DNA from: Paraspadella gotoi
Taxonomy: Eukaryota > Chaetognatha
DNA: 64,000 bases
Assembly: GCA_051294375.1 (NCBI GenBank)
Contig: CM119268.1
Location: 5,768,147-5,832,146 of the forward strand
Reading direction: 5' to 3'
Positions 58,720-64,000 of this stretch are shown piece by piece (the stretch's first letter is position 1; each line of letters starts with the position of its first letter). Below the pieces are notes generated by a model that had not been told where the DNA came from, ran no database searches, and saw nothing but the letters and a program-made list of their open reading frames with translations. Both the position numbers and the translations under genes were made by a program.

Positions 58720-61700
58720 CAAGCTTCAGCGCGTCGAGGTTCCGGTTGTTCTAAGATTTTGTGATGCCTGATCCGGTTTTATGGTTTCGTCGTCAACGTC
58801 ATCGCGTTCCCGGTTGCCAAGGCAACGGCCCCTCGTACGTTCGGCGCTTCGTCATATGTTTTTTATTCTTCTCGGATTTCGTTTTCAACAAAGTTACAAA
58901 GTTACTCTTTGTAAGTACAAGAAGTGTGTTTGAAGGCAGGAAACTAAGTTCTACTATTACTAATTCACTTTTTAAAATCTGAAATTTTATAAAATTAAGA
59001 AAATTATTTCGCTTATAACAATATAGTTCCATATTTTTTTGATAGTTAAATCTAAATTTATAAACACTCTCATTTTCATTTAAAATAAAAATAATTAATA
59101 TCTTCTATCAGAGTCTTTCTACCAGTATAAATTTAAATTAAACTCAGGCAAACCCTGGTTGATGGAAAAAATACTATTATTGAATGTAATTAATATATAA
59201 TAATAAAAATATAAAAAAAATATTTTTTTACTAATTTTTCTAGCTTTTTTTAAATTAATCTTTGAATCTCTCTCTTCTCTCTCGATTTAACGAATATAAC
59301 TTCGTCAAAGATCAGTGATAATAGTGATATAAGTGAATAAGCGCAGTGTGATAATCATGGAGAGAAGATCGGTACTGAAAGCGATGAAAATGGTCGTCGA
59401 AATCAAGGCGATCCACGTACCAGTTCCAGGTTGTGGTCCACGTTGGTGGTTCGAAGTGTGGGTAAAAGAGGAGAGAGAGGAGACAGGCAGACAGACAGAT
59501 CTAAGTCACAAAAAGAAATGATATACTATTAGAATAGAAAAAAAATTGAAACGAAGTCAGTTTGAAATGTTAATTGAATAAAACGGGGGTCGATACGAGA
59601 TACTTGACATTATTCGGAAGACAACCAACAATATTCAGCAATATTGAGAGCTGAGTATTTTATATTTTAAACAATTGAACACGCTTTCAATTCTTTTGTA
59701 TTTTTAACTTAGAATGGAACCAAATCTAAGAGTATAAAAGGAATTAATTTGAATTAACGAAATTGATGAAATTAATGGAAGTATAATCAGAATTACGCGG
59801 TCGTGAAACTTCCATGCATCTTTTGTTTTTTTCAAACTGGCCCGTTTCCCTTGTCAAGTTTTCTATCGACGATGCGAGAAACGAACTTAAATTCTCCGCG
59901 TGTGAGGTCAGCACGAGTCCTCGCCGGAAGAGTCTGGCTCCGGTCTCGAGTCTAACTTTGCTTTGTCGACTCACGCCCATGTTTGACCACACTTCTTTAC
60001 TCTTTCTGCTTTTTATTTTTTTGAGCGAATTTGAAAAATTCTTCGCTGTTTTGATTCGATTTGCCAGAAGAAAACAAAAACCAAAACAAAAAAATAAAAA
60101 CGAAACAAGTATATAAAATGAATTACTAGTCAATTACATTTAAGACTTGAAAATTCAAAAACAATGTATTTCGAATTTCTCAGCGAAACTTTTTTTTTTT
60201 TCATTCCGTTTGAAAAACTTTTAAAATAAAATCTCAAATGATTTCAATATCTAAGTCGATTTCTCAAACCGGTTCGATCGTTGATAAATTACGCTCGTTA
60301 ATTTTATTTATTTTCTTTAAATGTATTAACCTAGCAAGAAATTAAGGCTATTTTTACAAACACTTCTTCTACTGATTTGATCTCTCAAACAAATAAGGTT
60401 GGCTGTCGAGACGGATTGTAACTTGCGTTGAAGGAGAGGTTGGCCAGTGTGGGCGAGTGTGCGTTCGTGTGCTCGACTGTTGAGATATTCTGTTTTCTTG
60501 AGATCTGGTTCGTTTGATAAATATTTGTTATAAGTTGATAAACAACGTATGACGAGAAAAGTCTTCGATTTTAGATTAGCCTCTATTGCTGAAGAAGACT
60601 TAATAACGTATGCTATTAGAGAGTAAAATAAATTTAGAATTAATTAACTTTAATAATAAATGTGTTGTTAATGTTTAATTTCCAAATAAATACGAAACAT
60701 TGAGAGAAATTTTTTTATAGGGCCACAAATTTTTCGCACTTATCACTTGATCAATAATAATATTATTATTATTTTTATATTATTATTTTCATTATTATTA
60801 TCTGTATTACTACTATTATTATTATTATAATTATTATTGGATATTGTCATTATTATTTTTTGTATTTATTTATTATTTATTTATTTTACTTAATAATGCC
60901 TTAACTAGTTAAAAAGGTTGGAAAAATGAAAAATGAGGAAGAGAAGAGTTGAAATAAAAAAAATGGAGAAAAGAAAAGAGCGAAACAAGGGAAACGGAAA
61001 GGGAGGGAGAGGAGGAGGAGAGGGAGAGATAGGAGAGAGAGAGAGAGGGAGAGAGAGAGATGAAGAGGAGATGGAGAGAGGAGCGGGAGGAGAGAGAGAG
61101 AAGAGAGAGAGCTCACTATGTGCGCGATGGTGCTGAGTCGACAGAATGACGATCTCCTCTTTTCGCTGGAGATGGATAATTGATGGTTGTAAGGGGGAAT
61201 TAAGAGAGGGGAGAGAGAGGAGAGAGGAGAGAGGAGGAGAGGAGAGAGAGAGAGAGGAGAGAGAGAGAGAGGAGAGAGAGAGAAGGGAGAGAGGAGAGAA
61301 ATTGTGATAAGAAAGAAAAGGGGAAATAGGAAGATAACAGGACGAAAGTAAATATGGATGAAAGAGGGAAAAAGCGGGTTATAGGATAATGTTAAATAAA
61401 CATGTGGGAAATATTTAACTAGGATAAAAGAATTTTAGAAGGAAATTGTGTATGTAAAAGAAGTTTTCATAAATTGTCAGAAATATTTAAAAAGAAGGAA
61501 AGAGGAAACAAGAGAACCTTACAAAAAAAGGATAAAAGAAAAGAAATAGCAAGAAATGACGAATGTGAAAATATACGTATTTAAATTGATATAACAACAT
61601 AATATTTTGATTTAATGATTTTAAAAAATCTATTTTTTTTAAAGAGTGCGTCCTATTTCATCATCCCCTTACTATCTGCATGTGTTTCAATTTTAGATAA

Positions 61701-62740
61701 TAAAAAAACAGTCAATCCAAATTGTTTCGTTTTATCTTATTTTCACTTTTTTAATTGGAAAGGAAGTACTAAATGAAATAAAAAAAAAGACTGTAAATTC
61801 CTACTTGTTGACCACTGTGACCTTTTCTGACACATGTATTTTCGGGGTTATTAAATTTTATGGTATATATTGTACGTATTCGTATAAAATGCTTTCTCGT
61901 CACTCCTATTTTTTAAATGCCTCTTCAATCTCAACTCACAAACGAATTACACCTAAAACCCGAAGCCTCTTTCTTCTTTTTCTCCCCGTTCTCACCTCGT
62001 TCCTCTTCCTTACTTTTTTTAAACTAACCCTGCCGCCTTTTCCCCCATCCAAATTTTCCTTTTTTAACCCACCCTGCTCCCTTTTCCCTTTTCCCCCATC
62101 CACTTTCCTTTTAAATCCACCCTGCTCCGTTTCCACCATCCAATGTTTCCTTTTTTAAAACTCCCACCCTTTTCCCTTTCCCCCTTGTCCCCCACCCACT
62201 TTTCCTTTTTAAACGACCCTGCTCCTTTTCCCTTTCCCCCACCACGTTTCCTTTTTAAACCCACCCTGCTCCGCTTTACCCCTCTTCCCCCATCCACTTT
62301 CTCTATTTCAACCACTCCTCTCCCTTTACCCCTTTTCCCCATCCACTTTCCCTTTTTAAACCACTCCGCTCCCTTTAACCCCTTTTCACCATCCACCTTC
62401 CTTTTTAACCACCTGCCTCTTTCCCCCTTTCCCCCACCCATTTCCTTTTAAACCACCTGCTCCTTACCCCTTTTCCCCACCCACTGTTTCCTTTTTAAGC
62501 ACCATTGCTCCCTTTCCCCCTTTTCCCCCACTTTCCCTTTTTAAACCCACCCTGCTCCCTTTCCCCCCACCCACTGATTCTCCACCAACCCAAACTCTTG
62601 CCACGTCAAAACCGTAAAATGATTTAAACTGAGGAGAGGAATTTTAATTCCACCACGTCTTTGTTTGTGAGCGAAGGAATTTTCACTACTGCAGGCGACG
62701 CTGGCGCCAATCGACCGCGGCGGCCGGCGGGGGAACTACA
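56395..62740. repeat. Duplicated block C, copy 2 (noisy)
   Basis: Repeats 48990-55640 with indels every few tens of bases. It ends after GACCGCGGCGGCCGGCGGGGG, as does copy 1 near 55640. At 62060-62560 it spans the minisatellite that is a gap in copy 1. Confidence 0.75.
58813..58826. promoter_or_regulatory. Candidate X-box (RFX site), copy 2
   Basis: GTTGCCAAGGCAAC fits the X-box consensus GTHNYYNNRRNAAC bound by RFX factors, which in animals often marks ciliary gene promoters. It follows a long (CT)n tract and lies in a CpG-rich patch. No adjacent gene could be recognised, so the call is motif-based only. Confidence 0.4.
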
Positions 62741-62824
62741 AAAAAAAGGGGCAAAAATAAAGAAAGGTTGGAGAGGTAGAGAGAAGAGAGATGAGAGATN
62801 NNNNNNNNNNNNNNNNNNNNNNNN

Positions 62825-62861
<37 letters not shown>

Positions 62862-62885
62862 GTGGATAAGGAGGCTGGAACGGAT

Positions 62886-63020
62886 GAACAAATGAATGAA
62901 TGAATGAATGAATGAATGAATGAATGAATGAATAAATGAATGAATGAATGAATGAATGAATGAATGAATGAATGAATGAATGAATGAAAGAATGAATGAA
63001 TGAATGAATAAATGAATAAA
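62886..63020. repeat. (AATG)n array
   Basis: About 33 AATG units with a few AATA and AAAG interruptions, after a (GA)n tract and a 25-N gap (62800-62824). Confidence 0.93.
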
Positions 63021-63506
63021 GGATTGAATGAAGAATAAAAGCGAGAACTGTAATTCGAGGAACTAACGGATGTTCAAAACGCCATGACATGATAAACATA
63101 AATTTATTCAAATGCTTATAAAATTTCAATTAATTGTAATATTAGTATTATTTCTTGTCAAGCTTTAGACGCTTACGCTCAGCCTGACCCAGCCACTACC
63201 TGTCTATCCCCTGCTTTACCTTGCTTCATTATGTTTTACCCTCTCTCCCCATGCCTCAACCTCTTCTCCAATTTCCGCTTTCGTCTGAAAAATCGTGAAA
63301 AATTTTCACTTTTTATTTCATCAACAAAATATTTGTTTATTTTTTTTATCAAAGCTATTTTTCTTTGTCACGTGATCAACGCAAAGGCGTGAGTCGAGGT
63401 CACGTGATGTCGTTTTCGTCGTCTTCGTCGTTGTCTTCGACGTCGTCGTCGTCGTTCCCTTGAATATCCGACTTAAAATTTGGGGGAAACCAGCTCGAGG
63501 ATTTTT
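63021..63506. other. Spacer, nothing recognised
   Basis: Mixed AT-rich and pyrimidine-rich sequence ending in a GTC/TCG triplet run (63413-63460). No exon or RNA gene seen. Confidence 0.5.
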
Positions 63507-63536
63507 TTTCTTTCTTTCTTTCTTTCTTTCCTTTTT

Positions 63537-63612
<76 letters not shown>

Positions 63613-63616
63613 TTTT
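63507..63616. repeat. (TTTC)n array
   Basis: About 27 TTTC units with one short interruption, followed to 63960 by a pyrimidine-rich tract and at the window end by a (GTC)n run. Confidence 0.95.
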
Positions 63617-64000
63617 TCACTTTCCTTTATGTCAGCTTTTACATTTACATTCTCCCTATTTTCCTTTTCCTTTTTTCCTTTTTCTCTCTTCCCTTCCTCC
63701 CTCCCTTTCCTCCCTCTTTCCTCTCTCCTTCCTCCTTTCCTCCCTTCTCTCTTCTTTTCCTCCCTCCCTTTTTCCTTCTCTTCTCACTCTTCTTCTCCCC
63801 TGTTCCTTCTTTCCTCCCTTCTCTCTTCCATTTCTTCCTCCGTCCCTTTTTCCTCTCTTTCTTCCTCTCTCCTTTCTTCTCTTCTTTTTCCTTCCAAAAA
63901 TTATTCTCCTTTCTTCTTCCGATTCATTTACTCTCAAAATTTTCACGGTTTCCTTCACGACTTTTTTTCACGGCCGTCGTCGTCGTTGTCGTCGTCGTCG

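Noticed and set aside
54840-62560. Regular repeats at 55 and 62 kb as a CRISPR array
   Set aside because: Animal DNA; units are tandem without distinct spacers, a minisatellite.
63321-63958. Lysine- and glutamate-rich minus-strand frames at the right edge
   Set aside because: They translate the (TTTC)n array and the adjoining pyrimidine tract.

Overview
The window is animal nuclear DNA. The genes are split by many short spliceosomal introns, and the DNA between exons is AT-rich and packed with microsatellites. The recognisable proteins are animal families: glycine N-methyltransferase, selenium-dependent glutathione peroxidases, and a TRIM ubiquitin ligase with FN3 and B30.2/SPRY domains. Selenocysteine UGA codons with matching SECIS elements argue against lineages that lost selenoproteins, such as most insects. 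The species cannot be named from the sequence alone.

Layout. 1-1284: promoter-like flank. 1285-4130 (+): complete seven-exon GNMT gene; its start and first intron carry a dense run of AGGTCA-type nuclear-receptor half-sites. 6091-35247 (-): one large TRIM gene of the COS/FN3/SPRY class (MID1, TRIM9, TRIM36, TRIM46 relatives), read right to left as RING, B-box 1, B-box 2, coiled coil, COS, FN3, PRY/SPRY. Its last intron (6331-14436) holds a tRNA-Leu(UAA)-like gene and, on the opposite strand, two tandem GPX4-like selenoprotein genes (7041-9468 and 11234-13287). Each GPX gene has an in-frame UGA, a downstream SECIS-like hairpin and a poly(A) signal. The two peroxidases are the best-defined functional pair; both begin with a hydrophobic signal-like segment, so they are probably secreted or endomembrane lipid-hydroperoxide reductases.

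From about 20 kb the assembly is poor. Clean contig sequence is interleaved with noisy sequence that repeats neighbouring DNA with many one-base insertions and deletions. 27922-34788 is a noisy second copy of 20.1-27.8 kb; 20520-21559 is an extra copy of 22.6-23.6 kb; 50.06-51.07 kb repeats 51.2-52.2 kb; and 56.4-62.7 kb repeats 49.0-55.6 kb. Several such blocks end at runs of exactly 25 N. Large inverted repeats (41.1-41.97 and 48.2-49.2 kb) have the same look. I read these as raw long-read gap fill, so the damaged TRIM exons at 30-34 kb are not paralogues.

From 35.3 kb to the end I find no gene I can support. The DNA is GA/CT tracts, several minisatellites, pyrimidine-rich spacer, the duplicated C-block with a candidate X-box (RFX) promoter motif, and long tetranucleotide arrays at the right edge.
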